Below, in pieces: positions 1 through 8,273 of a DNA stretch of 64,000 bases; the first letter of the stretch is position 1; each line of letters starts with the position of its first letter. The position numbers were made by a program, and so were the translations under genes. Source of the DNA: Cellvibrio fontiphilus. Lineage in GTDB: Bacteria; Pseudomonadota; Gammaproteobacteria; Pseudomonadales; Cellvibrionaceae. Below the pieces are notes generated by a model that was not told the origin of the DNA, did no database searches, and worked only from the letters and a program-made list of their open reading frames with translations. The stretch lies in assembly GCF_035317345.1 (NCBI RefSeq), contig NZ_JAYKTU010000004.1; one strand, written 5' to 3'.

Positions 1-2448
1 ACGCCATTAGCACGCATTCTGCGCGCTACTGTTTTAGGTGTTGGTATCGGCCTCGCTTATGGCAGTACTGCTGTCGCGCAGGTACCGCAAGCTGAATCTG
101 TTTCAATCCAAAAAAGTTACCAGATACCAGCGGGAGCACTTGCGCAATCCCTCAACCGTTTCGCCAGTGAAGCCGGAATTACCTTGTCGTTTACACCTGA
201 TTTGGTTGACGGAAAACAAGCGCAGGAATTGAAAGGAAATTTCACACCGCAGGCAGGATTAAAAAAACTCCTGCAAGGCAGTGGGTTGGAAACAGTTATT
301 AAATCGGACGGCAGTTTTAGTCTGAAACTGGCAGCGCCAGTGGGACAATTAAAAACAGTGAAGGTGACGGCGGCGGCTGAAAGCGACACAAATTACAGTT
401 ATGCAACCGAAACAGCCAGCATTGTCCGTGGTGCTGAGTCGCTCAGAGAGGTACCGCAATCGGTAACGGTAGTGACGCGCAAGTTAATTGAAGACCAGAA
501 CCTGACGATGATGAGCGATGCCATGGCCAAGGCGCCGGGCATAGTTGCCACGACCGATGGCATGGGCAACTCAGAATTCCGCTCGCGCGGTTTTGTGATC
601 GACAATTATCAAGTCGATAACTTGGGAACTTCATACACATCCACTTTCCGTCCGGATTTTGATTTGGCCATTTATGATCGGGTAGAAATTCTACGCGGCG
701 CGGATGGCCTGTTTTCCGCAGCTGGCGAACCTGGCGGTACTATTAGCCTCGCGCGCAAGCGGCCGACAGATTACTTGAGTTCCTCGGTCTCGCTGGCCTA
801 CGGCAGCTGGGACAATGCCCGCGTTGAAGGGGATGTTGGTGGTGCCATCGCACTGGATGGAAAATTGCGCGGTCGTGTGGTCAGCGTTTGGCAAGACCGC
901 GAATTTTTCTACAGCCCGGCTGATGAAGAAAAACAGGTTATCTACGGTATTCTGGAATTTGACCTGACCGACTCCACCACCATCAGCGGCGGGGCCAGTC
1001 ATCAAAATGTAGAAGGCGTTACTTGGATGAACGGCTTGCCTACCTTTGATGACAGCAGTCAGTTAGGTTTGCCGCGCGATGTAGCACTGAACGTAGACTG
1101 GGCTACGCGCGATACCACAGTTAAAGAGACTTTCCTCACCATCGACCATGAATTTAACGATAACTGGTCCGCCAAGCTCAGCGGCATGAAGCAGCGCTAT
1201 GACTTCGATTACATCCAGTTAAGCCTCCAGGGGCCAGTTGATAAAGCGACAGGATTGTTTGGTGAGCCGGGTGCCTTTTCCGAGGATGATGGCAACCATT
1301 CCGACGCGGTAGATTTGAGTGTCACGGGGCGTTTTCAGGCGTGGGGTTACTTGCACAAATTGGTTGCGGGCATTGATTCACGCAGCAGTCACGGTAAGCA
1401 GATGCGTAACAACTTCGAGGTGGACTTTCCTAATAGTGAGGTCGGTATTGATGACTTCCCTGGTCTGGAGCTACCAGCACCCACGGTTGGCGGATATAAC
1501 CATGGTTGGCCAGCGTGGGGAGCTGAGCAGAAGGGCGGCTATGCTCGGTTGAACTTGCAAGTATCTGACAACGCCCACGTCATCATCGGTGGACGTTATG
1601 CCAATTACCGCGATTACAGCTCCTATCAGTTATTTGACGGCGCAGGCAATCTTATTACCAGCGAAAAAAACGGCTGGCGTGAGGATGGCATCTTCACGCC
1701 TTATGCTGCCTTCACCTACGACTTAACGCCAGCCTGGACTACTTACGCCAGCTTTACTGAGGTCTACAAACCGCAAAACTATTTTTCTGGTCCAGCTGAA
1801 AATCCGACAAAACTAGACCCCATCACCGGCCGCAATTATGAGCTGGGCGCCAAGGGCAGCGTATTGGACGGTGCGTTGAATCTATCGGTTGCTCTCTACA
1901 ACATCGAGCGGGATGGTGAGGCAATTCAGGACATGCGCTACGGGGAGGGCAGTAATTTCTGGTTGCCGTTGGGCGAAATTGTTAGCGAAGGCGTGGACCT
2001 GGAGGTATCAGGTGAGTTGGCGCTTGGCTGGGAAATCTTTGCTGGCTACACCTACAACCGCAATGAAAATGAGCAAAGCGAAGTTGTATATAGTGAACTG
2101 ACACCCAACCATATTCTCAAACTCTGGTCGGACTTCACCTTACCGGGTGATCTCTCTCAGTGGACGCTTGGTGGTGGCGTCACCGCAAAAAGTGAGCACG
2201 CCAACTCGGGTACCTATTGGGTCATGACTGACGCCGGCTGGACTCAGCCACCTTTTGAAATCAGGCAAGGCGGCTATGCGGTGTGGGATGCGCGGGTGAA
2301 CTATCAAATGAGCGATAGCTGGAATCTGTCGCTAAACCTCAACAACATCTTCGACGAGAATTACTACGCTACCTTGGGCAGGCCTAGCGACGGCAATTGG
2401 TATGGCACCCCTCGCAATGCAACACTAACCTTGCGTGGTCAATTCTGA
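1..2448 (+). CDS. TonB-dependent siderophore receptor with STN domain (5' partial)
   Basis: Outer-membrane receptor for a ferric siderophore, powered by TonB. The frame is open from base 1, so the start lies outside the window. The visible N-terminus has the end of a signal peptide (AYGSTAVAQ) and then a secretin/TonB short N-terminal (STN) domain beginning YQIPAGALAQSLNRFA. A plug domain follows (REVPQSVTVVT; VEILRGADGLFSAAGEPGG), then a long barrel ending in the terminal aromatic signature TLRGQF. An STN domain marks transducing receptors of the FpvA/FecA type, which signal to an anti-sigma factor and ECF sigma factor; those partners would have to lie upstream, outside the window. The convergent AraC gene may also regulate it. 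The internal ATG at 184 would remove the signal peptide and half of the STN domain, so it is not the start. Confidence 0.93.
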   Translation, partial: TPLARILRATVLGVGIGLAYGSTAVAQVPQAESVSIQKSYQIPAGALAQSLNRFASEAGITLSFTPDLVDGKQAQELKGNFTPQAGLKKLLQGSGLETVIKSDGSFSLKLAAPVGQLKTVKVTAAAESDTNYSYATETASIVRGAESLREVPQSVTVVTRKLIEDQNLTMMSDAMAKAPGIVATTDGMGNSEFRSRGFVIDNYQVDNLGTSYTSTFRPDFDLAIYDRVEILRGADGLFSAAGEPGGTISLARKRPTDYLSSSVSLAYGSWDNARVEGDVGGAIALDGKLRGRVVSVWQDREFFYSPADEEKQVIYGILEFDLTDSTTISGGASHQNVEGVTWMNGLPTFDDSSQLGLPRDVALNVDWATRDTTVKETFLTIDHEFNDNWSAKLSGMKQRYDFDYIQLSLQGPVDKATGLFGEPGAFSEDDGNHSDAVDLSVTGRFQAWGYLHKLVAGIDSRSSHGKQMRNNFEVDFPNSEVGIDDFPGLELPAPTVGGYNHGWPAWGAEQKGGYARLNLQVSDNAHVIIGGRYANYRDYSSYQLFDGAGNLITSEKNGWREDGIFTPYAAFTYDLTPAWTTYASFTEVYKPQNYFSGPAENPTKLDPITGRNYELGAKGSVLDGALNLSVALYNIERDGEAIQDMRYGEGSNFWLPLGEIVSEGVDLEVSGELALGWEIFAGYTYNRNENEQSEVVYSELTPNHILKLWSDFTLPGDLSQWTLGGGVTAKSEHANSGTYWVMTDAGWTQPPFEIRQGGYAVWDARVNYQMSDSWNLSLNLNNIFDENYYATLGRPSDGNWYGTPRNATLTLRGQF

Positions 2449-2457
2449 CCGATTACT

Positions 2458-2484
2458 GGAGCCGTGGCATTCGGTCTCGGCTCC
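2458..2484. terminator. Hairpin between convergent genes
   Basis: A perfect 7-bp stem (GGAGCCG / CGGCTCC) with a 13-nt loop lies in the 45-bp gap between the receptor and the convergent AraC-type gene. There is no T-run on either side, so a terminator role is a guess from position. Confidence 0.3.
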
Positions 2485-2492
2485 GATCACGT

Positions 2493-3371
2493 TTACGTAT
2501 CACCAAGCAGTCTCCACCCGCTGGGTGATACACCGCAAATGCGCCGAAAAGCTGCAGCAAATTTGCTGGGGTTGGTATAGCCGACACAAAAAGCGATTTC
2601 TGTTATTGGAAGTCGTTCATCGCGCAACAGCTGTTTAGCCCACTCCATACGGCGTTGGGTGAAATACGCATAGGGCGCAAGCCCGGTTGCTGCATAAAAG
2701 GCGCGTGTAAAGGTCCGCAAATCCTGCCCGGTTAAGGCTGCCAAGTCCGCGACTCGCACATCCTCTCCCAAGCGACTCTCCATAAAATCAAGCACTTGCT
2801 GAAGGCGCACGCCCTTAAGCGGTTGCACAGCGGATTGGGTTCGCGGTGTGCTGCGAAATTGGGTGAGGCGCCTGAGTAAAACGCCGATGCCATGCTCAAA
2901 AAAAGCACCAGATAGCCCGTGTACTTCCGCGTCGCGCCAGAGCGCCGTCATTACGCTCGTCAACAACGCATCGTTATGCAGTTGAGCGGCGGCGGGCAGT
3001 AAATCGTCGACGGTAAACATATTTTCATCAGTTGACAGGACATCAAGATTGACAGCGATGCCCAGCAACTGCGTTTTTGACCAGTAACCCGTTGCAGTGG
3101 TATTTGGCAGCGCAATGGCTACGGTACCAGGCCGTAGCACGCCTTCCAAAGGTGGCCCATCGCCAACCCTTTTCATTCGCCCCGTATGCGCGGTGCAGAG
3201 TGTCAACATCAAGCAGGGAGCAGGGGCATAGTCACCTTCAGATGCTTCAAACTTTGCGTGCGCCAGTAGACCTATGCCATTGGGTGCGGCAATCGATATG
3301 TTCGGGCTTACCCCGAGTTTGGACAGGCGCGAGTTAAAACGCGCATGTTCTTGTAGCGCCTCGTGTTTCAT
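2493..3371 (-). CDS. AraC-family transcriptional regulator
   Basis: 292 residues. The C-terminal ~100 residues are a two-helix-turn-helix AraC/XylS DNA-binding domain: RLQQVLDFMESRLGEDV, then VADLAALTGQDLRTFTRAF, then the second HTH ITEIAFCVGYTNPSKFAAAF with the usual GVSPSGWR ending. The N-terminal ~180 residues match the AraC-ligand-binding style seen in regulators next to siderophore receptors (PchR-like arrangement), but the ligand cannot be read from sequence. It is divergent from the receptor at 3511 with a Fur-like box between them, and convergent with the receptor at 1. The likely role is siderophore-responsive activation of one or both receptors. Confidence 0.88.
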   Translation of the reverse strand: MKHEALQEHARFNSRLSKLGVSPNISIAAPNGIGLLAHAKFEASEGDYAPAPCLMLTLCTAHTGRMKRVGDGPPLEGVLRPGTVAIALPNTTATGYWSKTQLLGIAVNLDVLSTDENMFTVDDLLPAAAQLHNDALLTSVMTALWRDAEVHGLSGAFFEHGIGVLLRRLTQFRSTPRTQSAVQPLKGVRLQQVLDFMESRLGEDVRVADLAALTGQDLRTFTRAFYAATGLAPYAYFTQRRMEWAKQLLRDERLPITEIAFCVGYTNPSKFAAAFRRICGVSPSGWRLLGDT

Positions 3372-3472
3372 TGAGTGATATCCACTGTGTTGTACATGCG
3401 AATTTCCCCGTTTTTGGTGCTTGGGTGCCGCTTATGGAGTGGCAGGTAAGTCTGCCGCTGGTTACTCTAGTT

Positions 3473-3490
3473 GATAATGAATATCAATTA
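3473..3490 (+). promoter_or_regulatory. Fur-box-like operator
   Basis: GATAATGAATATCAATTA resembles the Fur consensus GATAATGATAATCATTATC. It lies between the divergent AraC gene and the receptor starting at 3511. It would make one or both genes iron-repressed. Confidence 0.6.
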
Positions 3491-3510
3491 CAAGTGAGGG
3501 CAAATACGCG

Positions 3511-5580
3511 ATGTACAGGCTGATAACAAAACACACTCGACAACTGCTACTGGGTGCCTTAATGGTTCAGGCGGTTCATGCACAGACGGATGCTGACCCA
3601 GCTCCCACTTTGAAAACGGTGGTAGTAACGGCCGACTTACTGGGGCGCATAGCGTCTGAAAACGGCAACAGCGTAGAAATTTTTACGGTGGACGAACTGG
3701 AAACGCACGCGGGTTTAAGCAGCTTGCGAGATGTCCTGAACAACGTCACCAACCTGACTCAGGTGACTGGCACCGGTAAAGCGCCAACCTTGCGAGGCGT
3801 GGATGGTACTGGCCCTGCTGAAAACGCCAATGCATTTTTCGCGGGCAGTCGGCCGCGCTTGAGCTGGCAAATTGATGGCAGGCCAGCCAGTTACAACGAA
3901 GTGGTGTTTGGTGATCTTGGCTTATTTGATGTTGAACGCATTGAGATATTGCGTGGCCCGCAAAGCACTTTGGTAGGCCGCAATGCCATCGCCGGAACAG
4001 TGGTGGTGAAAACGCATGATCCGGTATTTAAGCAAGAAGGCGCTGTGCGCCTCGCAGCGGGTGATTACGAGCAACAGCAGTTGTCGGGCATGGTTAACCT
4101 CCCGGTCAATGAGCAATTGGCGGTTCGCTTGAGTGCAGATTGGCTGCAAAAAGAGTCCGCTGTGAGCTACGACCCTTTCCCTGGTGTGGATAATCCGGCT
4201 GCGATTGAAGCGCTTTCCTTGCAGGGCAAGCTTCTTTATCTTCCGGCTACTGAGCGTGACTCATTGCTGCTGTTGACCTTGTCGCACCGCGCTTACTCTG
4301 GCCCGAATGGAGAAATTGTCGTACAGCCTTTTACGGATCAGCGTTCAAACTTCCCGCAGCAGCCAAGGCATGAACCCAAATACACCAGCCTTATTGGCGA
4401 TTATTCCTTGATGCTGGATTCAGCGTGGGAGTTTCAGTTGAAAACGGCGGCCACTGAATTTGACTTCACCCGTACAGCCGTACCAGGAACCAGTTCTGCT
4501 ACCGTTGATACCCGTGAATACACGCTAGAGCCTCAGTTGCATTACAGCGCTGGCGGCGTAAAAGCAGTAACTGGCCTCTATTACTATCGTGCGCGTCAGG
4601 ATGAATTCATCGAATTTTTGGGCGGCCAGAATTTTGATGATCGCTCTGATACCTTGGCTGCCTATGCAGAAGGCGTAATTCCTCTGGCGGAAGCCGTGGA
4701 TCTCTCACTGGGCCTTCGCTACGAAACGGAAGATCGCCAGCGTCACGGCGGTGATGCCACCGGTACTCTGGTGAAGATATCTGCCGATGAAACCTATGAC
4801 GCCTTGCTGCCCAAAGTGGGCCTGAACTGGCGCGCATCACCCGATACCAGTTGGGGCATACAGGTGTCTAAAGGTTACAACGCAGGTGGCGGTGGCATCA
4901 CCTTCAGTTTCCCTATAGTGAACTATGAATTCAAAGAAGAAACCGCGTGGACTTACGAACTCTATGGTCGCCAGCAATTCGCCGGTGGCCGCCTGCGCAC
5001 CACACAGAACCTGTTCCATTCCCGCTACAAGGACATGCAATTGCCGTTTGACCTGACCCCCGAAAACTCCCATGACGAGGCGTTTGTGGTACGCAATGCT
5101 GATGCAGTTGAAACCCTGGGTCTGGAGTTGGGATTGGAGGCATCGCTGACCGAAACGCTTGAACTGTCGGGCGGTTTTGCCTGGTTGGATACTGAAGTGG
5201 TCGATTTCCCCAATTCCGGGGTTGAAGGCAATCAACTGCTTACCGCCCCTGAGTTCAGCGCCAATCTGGCTGTCTCCTGGCAATTGAATAATTGGCAGAT
5301 GAGTTTCAACTCGCGCTATTCCGACAGCTACTTTACCGACGTGAACAACCGCCCGCGCGGCAAGACCGATTCCTATGTCGTCGCCGATGCACAGCTGAGT
5401 TATACCATCGGCCAGACGCGTTGGTTTGCGAACATCAAAAACCTGTTTAATGCCGACAGCCCCATCGCCCGCTATCCCGGTTTTGCCCCGGCAGGCAGCA
5501 CCGAGCCGGACAGTGCATTTGATTCAGCCGTGCTGTTGCAACCGCGCACCGCGGTAATTGGCGTACAACTGAATTATTGA
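3511..5580 (+). CDS. TonB-dependent receptor (probable siderophore receptor)
   Basis: 689 residues. The signal peptide ends at VHAQ, and the TonB box is KTVVVTAD at about residues 31-38. A plug domain follows, with the hallmark VERIEILRGPQSTLVGRNAIAG at about 145-165; the rest is a 22-strand-type barrel ending GVQLNY. It lacks an STN domain, unlike the receptor at 1. The start is supported by a GTGAGGG Shine-Dalgarno-like stretch before the ATG, and the Fur-like box at 3473 lies just upstream. The substrate is not readable from sequence; a ferric siderophore is likely from the Fur box and the AraC neighbour. The gene at 5590 follows after 9 bp and is probably co-transcribed. Confidence 0.9.
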   Translation: MYRLITKHTRQLLLGALMVQAVHAQTDADPAPTLKTVVVTADLLGRIASENGNSVEIFTVDELETHAGLSSLRDVLNNVTNLTQVTGTGKAPTLRGVDGTGPAENANAFFAGSRPRLSWQIDGRPASYNEVVFGDLGLFDVERIEILRGPQSTLVGRNAIAGTVVVKTHDPVFKQEGAVRLAAGDYEQQQLSGMVNLPVNEQLAVRLSADWLQKESAVSYDPFPGVDNPAAIEALSLQGKLLYLPATERDSLLLLTLSHRAYSGPNGEIVVQPFTDQRSNFPQQPRHEPKYTSLIGDYSLMLDSAWEFQLKTAATEFDFTRTAVPGTSSATVDTREYTLEPQLHYSAGGVKAVTGLYYYRARQDEFIEFLGGQNFDDRSDTLAAYAEGVIPLAEAVDLSLGLRYETEDRQRHGGDATGTLVKISADETYDALLPKVGLNWRASPDTSWGIQVSKGYNAGGGGITFSFPIVNYEFKEETAWTYELYGRQQFAGGRLRTTQNLFHSRYKDMQLPFDLTPENSHDEAFVVRNADAVETLGLELGLEASLTETLELSGGFAWLDTEVVDFPNSGVEGNQLLTAPEFSANLAVSWQLNNWQMSFNSRYSDSYFTDVNNRPRGKTDSYVVADAQLSYTIGQTRWFANIKNLFNADSPIARYPGFAPAGSTEPDSAFDSAVLLQPRTAVIGVQLNY

Positions 5581-5589
5581 GTCCTGACT

Positions 5590-6018
5590 ATGTTCTTTTG
5601 TAACGATCAACACTGGCCGTTGGTTATCCACGAGTTTGCAGGGCTGCAAACTCTGGCCGAACACGAGCAATCGCTCCTCGTCTGGAATTCGCATTTCTCT
5701 CGCGGGGAATCGTTTGTGATCATTCGACTATTCAGGGATGAAGAGTCGCTTGTTCACCCGGAAGGTGCGGCCAAACTCACCAAGGCCTGGCTGCGTGATG
5801 GCGCCGCCGAAGCCATCAAAGCCTCCGTAACCGCAATGATGAATATTGTTCCGGAAAGCGCTTATGAGCGTATGAAACACATGAGTGTTGAAGCCGTTTT
5901 TGGAGTGCCGGGTGGCGTTTTTAATAGTTCTCAGGATGCGGCTGAATGGTTCATTACTAATTTGAGGTCTACCGAAACTCTGCAATTGGAGCTTGCGCTG
6001 AAGGGCCTGGATTATTGA
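5590..6018 (+). CDS. Hypothetical protein, 142 aa, in iron-uptake operon
   Basis: Not recognised. It encodes 142 residues with no signal peptide or membrane segment, so probably cytosolic. The composition is ordinary, with an aromatic-rich start (FFCNDQHWPLVIHEF) and an alpha-helical middle (AAKLTKAWLRDGAAEAIKAS). It begins 9 bp after the receptor stop and ends just before the two-component genes, all on the same strand, so it is probably part of one transcript. A role in siderophore uptake or its control is suggested only by position. Confidence 0.65.
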   Translation: MFFCNDQHWPLVIHEFAGLQTLAEHEQSLLVWNSHFSRGESFVIIRLFRDEESLVHPEGAAKLTKAWLRDGAAEAIKASVTAMMNIVPESAYERMKHMSVEAVFGVPGGVFNSSQDAAEWFITNLRSTETLQLELALKGLDY

Positions 6019-6096
6019 GCGCTACTGGTGGCTTTATTGCGAATACATCTCATTTGTGACAGCATGGCACGCCTTTCCTCAACTGCCAGATACGCC

Positions 6097-6783
6097 ATGC
6101 AGCCCCACAAAATCCTGATTATCGAAGACGACCCATCATTAAATGAACAGCTTGGCCATTTGCTGCGCTCACAAGGCTATGTAGTGGATCAGTGTCTTGA
6201 TGGAGACGATGGCCTTGCGATCGCGCTCAAACAACAGCATCAACTCTTGGTGTTGGATGTGATGCTGCCGGGGCGAGATGGGTTTTCATTACTCGGAATG
6301 TTGCGCAAAACCTGCCATACACCGGTAATGATGCTGAGCGCCAAAGGGGCGGAGGAAGAGCGCATCCGGGGGTTTAGCCAAGGGGTGGATGATTATCTGA
6401 CCAAGCCCTTTAGTCGTGCGGAATTGCTGTTGCGGATTGAGGCGATTTTGCGTCGCTGCTATGCGTCAACGCAGGTGAGCAGCGCGGAATTCCTCGTGTT
6501 GGATCAGCTGGAAATTAACCGAACCGAACAAAGTGTAACAGCCAATAAACAACGACTGGAGTTGACTCCAATCCAGTTTGAATTGCTCTGGAACCTCATG
6601 TTTTATCGCGGAGAGGTGCTCAGTAAAGCCTTTCTCTACCAAGCCGTACTAAAGCGCAACTTTGGCGACCACGACCGCAGTCTGGATATGCACCTGAGTC
6701 GCTTGCGGCGCAAACTGATCGCCGCCGATTGGCAGGGCGAGCGGCTGCGCACTATGCATGGCAAAGGCTATTGTCTCGCATGA
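6097..6783 (+). CDS. OmpR-family response regulator
   Basis: 228 residues from the chosen ATG at 6097, which directly begins the receiver fold (HKILIIEDD); a GTG at 6028 and an ATG at 6064 would add an unrelated tail. The receiver domain has the acidic pair (EDD), the phospho-acceptor Asp in LLVLDVMLPGRDG, and the conserved Lys in DYLTKPFSRAEL. The C-terminal winged helix of OmpR/PhoB type runs from about residue 130 (LELTPIQFELLWNLM ... DMHLSRLRRKL ... GKGYCLA). Its stop overlaps the kinase start by ATGA, so the two are translationally coupled. The setting between two receptor genes is like PfeR/PfeS (enterobactin sensing), which is an inference from context. Confidence 0.9.
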   Translation: MQPHKILIIEDDPSLNEQLGHLLRSQGYVVDQCLDGDDGLAIALKQQHQLLVLDVMLPGRDGFSLLGMLRKTCHTPVMMLSAKGAEEERIRGFSQGVDDYLTKPFSRAELLLRIEAILRRCYASTQVSSAEFLVLDQLEINRTEQSVTANKQRLELTPIQFELLWNLMFYRGEVLSKAFLYQAVLKRNFGDHDRSLDMHLSRLRRKLIAADWQGERLRTMHGKGYCLA

Positions 6784-8111
6784 ACCGCCGTCTGCTGTGG
6801 AAGTTATTCTTCATAATTGCGACAGGTACAGTCGCGCTGTTTTACGTGATTAACGTTTTGACCTCGCGCGCTGAAGAGGGCATGAGCTATATCGCGCCTG
6901 AATACCGCGAGCAGATCAAAACCTGGGGCAGGGTGGCAGAACAGCTTTATCTGGCAGGTGATGAGCAAGAATTAAGTCTGTGGTTGGAAGAATTACAATC
7001 GCAGGAACAGACCTGGGCAGCGGTGGTACGCTCTGATCTCACTGGTGTTGCTGGCAGCCAACTGACAAAGCGCTTCTATGAAGAATTCAGTATCGGCCGC
7101 AGCGTGGATTGGATGATCCATCTGTATTTCGAAGAAAATCCGATCATGGAAGTAACATTTACGGATCGACGCCTGCACTTTTTGATTTTGCTGCCACAAC
7201 GTATGCGCCCCGGCCTTTATTGGGCTTATACCTACATCGCTCTACAAATTATCCTGCCGATGATTCTGCTCAGCCTTTTGTCGCTGGTGCTTTATCGCCA
7301 CATTATTAACCCTCTGCGTGAACTGGAGCGAGCCACGCGCGCATTTAGCAGCGGCAAGCTGGATGTGCGGGTGCGCCAACTGTTGGGCTCCCGCAGCGAT
7401 GAAATCACCGAGCTGGCGGCAACCTTCGATCAGATGGCAGGGCGTATTGGTGAACTCATCGTCAACCAACGCCAGCTGATTGCTGACCTTTCCCACGAGT
7501 TACGCACTCCACTCACCCGTTTGGATATTGCACTCGATAATCTCCGGGAGGATCGCAGCGATGCCAATATCGAACGCATCCAACGCGAATCCCAACAGAT
7601 TCGGCGCTTGGTGGAAGACACCTTGACGCTGGCTTGGCTGGATAACGAGCGGCCGGGACTGCAGCAGGAATCGCTGGATCTGGTGGATTTGTTGGATGTG
7701 CTCTGCGACGACGCGCAGTTTGAGTTTCCAGATCGTAAACTCCTGCGCCGGTTGCCCGAGACGGCAGAAATTCATAACAGCAGTCATCGTGCACTGGGGC
7801 AGGCGCTGGAGAATATTATCCGCAATGCGCTGCGTTTTACCCTGCCGGGCGGGCAGGTGTGTGTTGAGCTGCACTGCCTCGAAAACAGCTATGTGATTCG
7901 GGTGTGGGATCAGGGGCCGGGCGTACCAGCAGACTGTTTGGAAAATATCTTTGAGCCCTTTTTCCGGGTTGATCAAGCGCGTACTGAGTCATCCGGTTTT
8001 GGCCTGGGGTTGGCGCTGGCCAGACGACAATTGCGCGCAGTGGGTGGCAGCGTCAGCGCAATGAATCTTTCGCAGGGCGGATTACAGATGACGGTGGTAT
8101 TACCACATTAA
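6780..8111 (+). CDS. Two-component sensor histidine kinase
   Basis: 443 residues from the ATG at 6780, which overlaps the regulator stop (ATGA); the upstream ATG at 6729 lies inside the regulator gene. A first membrane helix (LLWKLFFIIATGTVALFYVI) is followed by a periplasmic region of about 120 residues and a second helix near 155-180. Then come HAMP (YRHIINPLRELERAT), a HisKA dimerisation domain with the phospho-His in DLSHELRTPLTRLD (about residue 239), and a HATPase domain with N-box NIIRNALRF, G1 DQGPGVP and G2 GFGLGLALAR. It is the cognate kinase of the preceding regulator. The signal is unknown; a periplasmic siderophore or iron is likely from context. Confidence 0.92.
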   Translation: MNRRLLWKLFFIIATGTVALFYVINVLTSRAEEGMSYIAPEYREQIKTWGRVAEQLYLAGDEQELSLWLEELQSQEQTWAAVVRSDLTGVAGSQLTKRFYEEFSIGRSVDWMIHLYFEENPIMEVTFTDRRLHFLILLPQRMRPGLYWAYTYIALQIILPMILLSLLSLVLYRHIINPLRELERATRAFSSGKLDVRVRQLLGSRSDEITELAATFDQMAGRIGELIVNQRQLIADLSHELRTPLTRLDIALDNLREDRSDANIERIQRESQQIRRLVEDTLTLAWLDNERPGLQQESLDLVDLLDVLCDDAQFEFPDRKLLRRLPETAEIHNSSHRALGQALENIIRNALRFTLPGGQVCVELHCLENSYVIRVWDQGPGVPADCLENIFEPFFRVDQARTESSGFGLGLALARRQLRAVGGSVSAMNLSQGGLQMTVVLPH

Positions 8112-8112
8112 C

Positions 8113-8190
8113 CCTCTCCTAATCTCCCCCCTTCAAAAGGGGTAGGAACTAATTCCCTCCCCTTATCAAGGGGAGGGTCAGGGGTGGGGT
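8113..8190. repeat. C/G-rich palindromic intergenic repeat
   Basis: The gap after the kinase holds CCCTCCCCTT-ATC-AAGGGGAGGG (8155-8177), flanked by a related partial unit (CTCCCCCCTTCAAAAGGGG) and a GGTCAGGGGTGGGGTT tail. This is the look of the dispersed CCTCTCC/GGGTGGGG repeats seen in many proteobacterial genomes. It may also act as a transcription stop, but no T-run follows. Confidence 0.55.
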
Positions 8191-8233
8191 TCAAATGTAA
8201 CAAATGTAAAACTGCTAGCCTCCTCTCAATCTA

Positions 8234-8252
8234 AATGATAATTAATATCATT
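8234..8252 (+). promoter_or_regulatory. Fur box before the third receptor
   Basis: AATGATAATTAATATCATT is a near-perfect 19-bp inverted repeat matching the Fur consensus. It lies 22 bp before the GTG start of the receptor at 8274, and predicts iron repression. Confidence 0.78.
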
Positions 8253-8273
8253 TGTTTGTAGAGGAGATCACTT

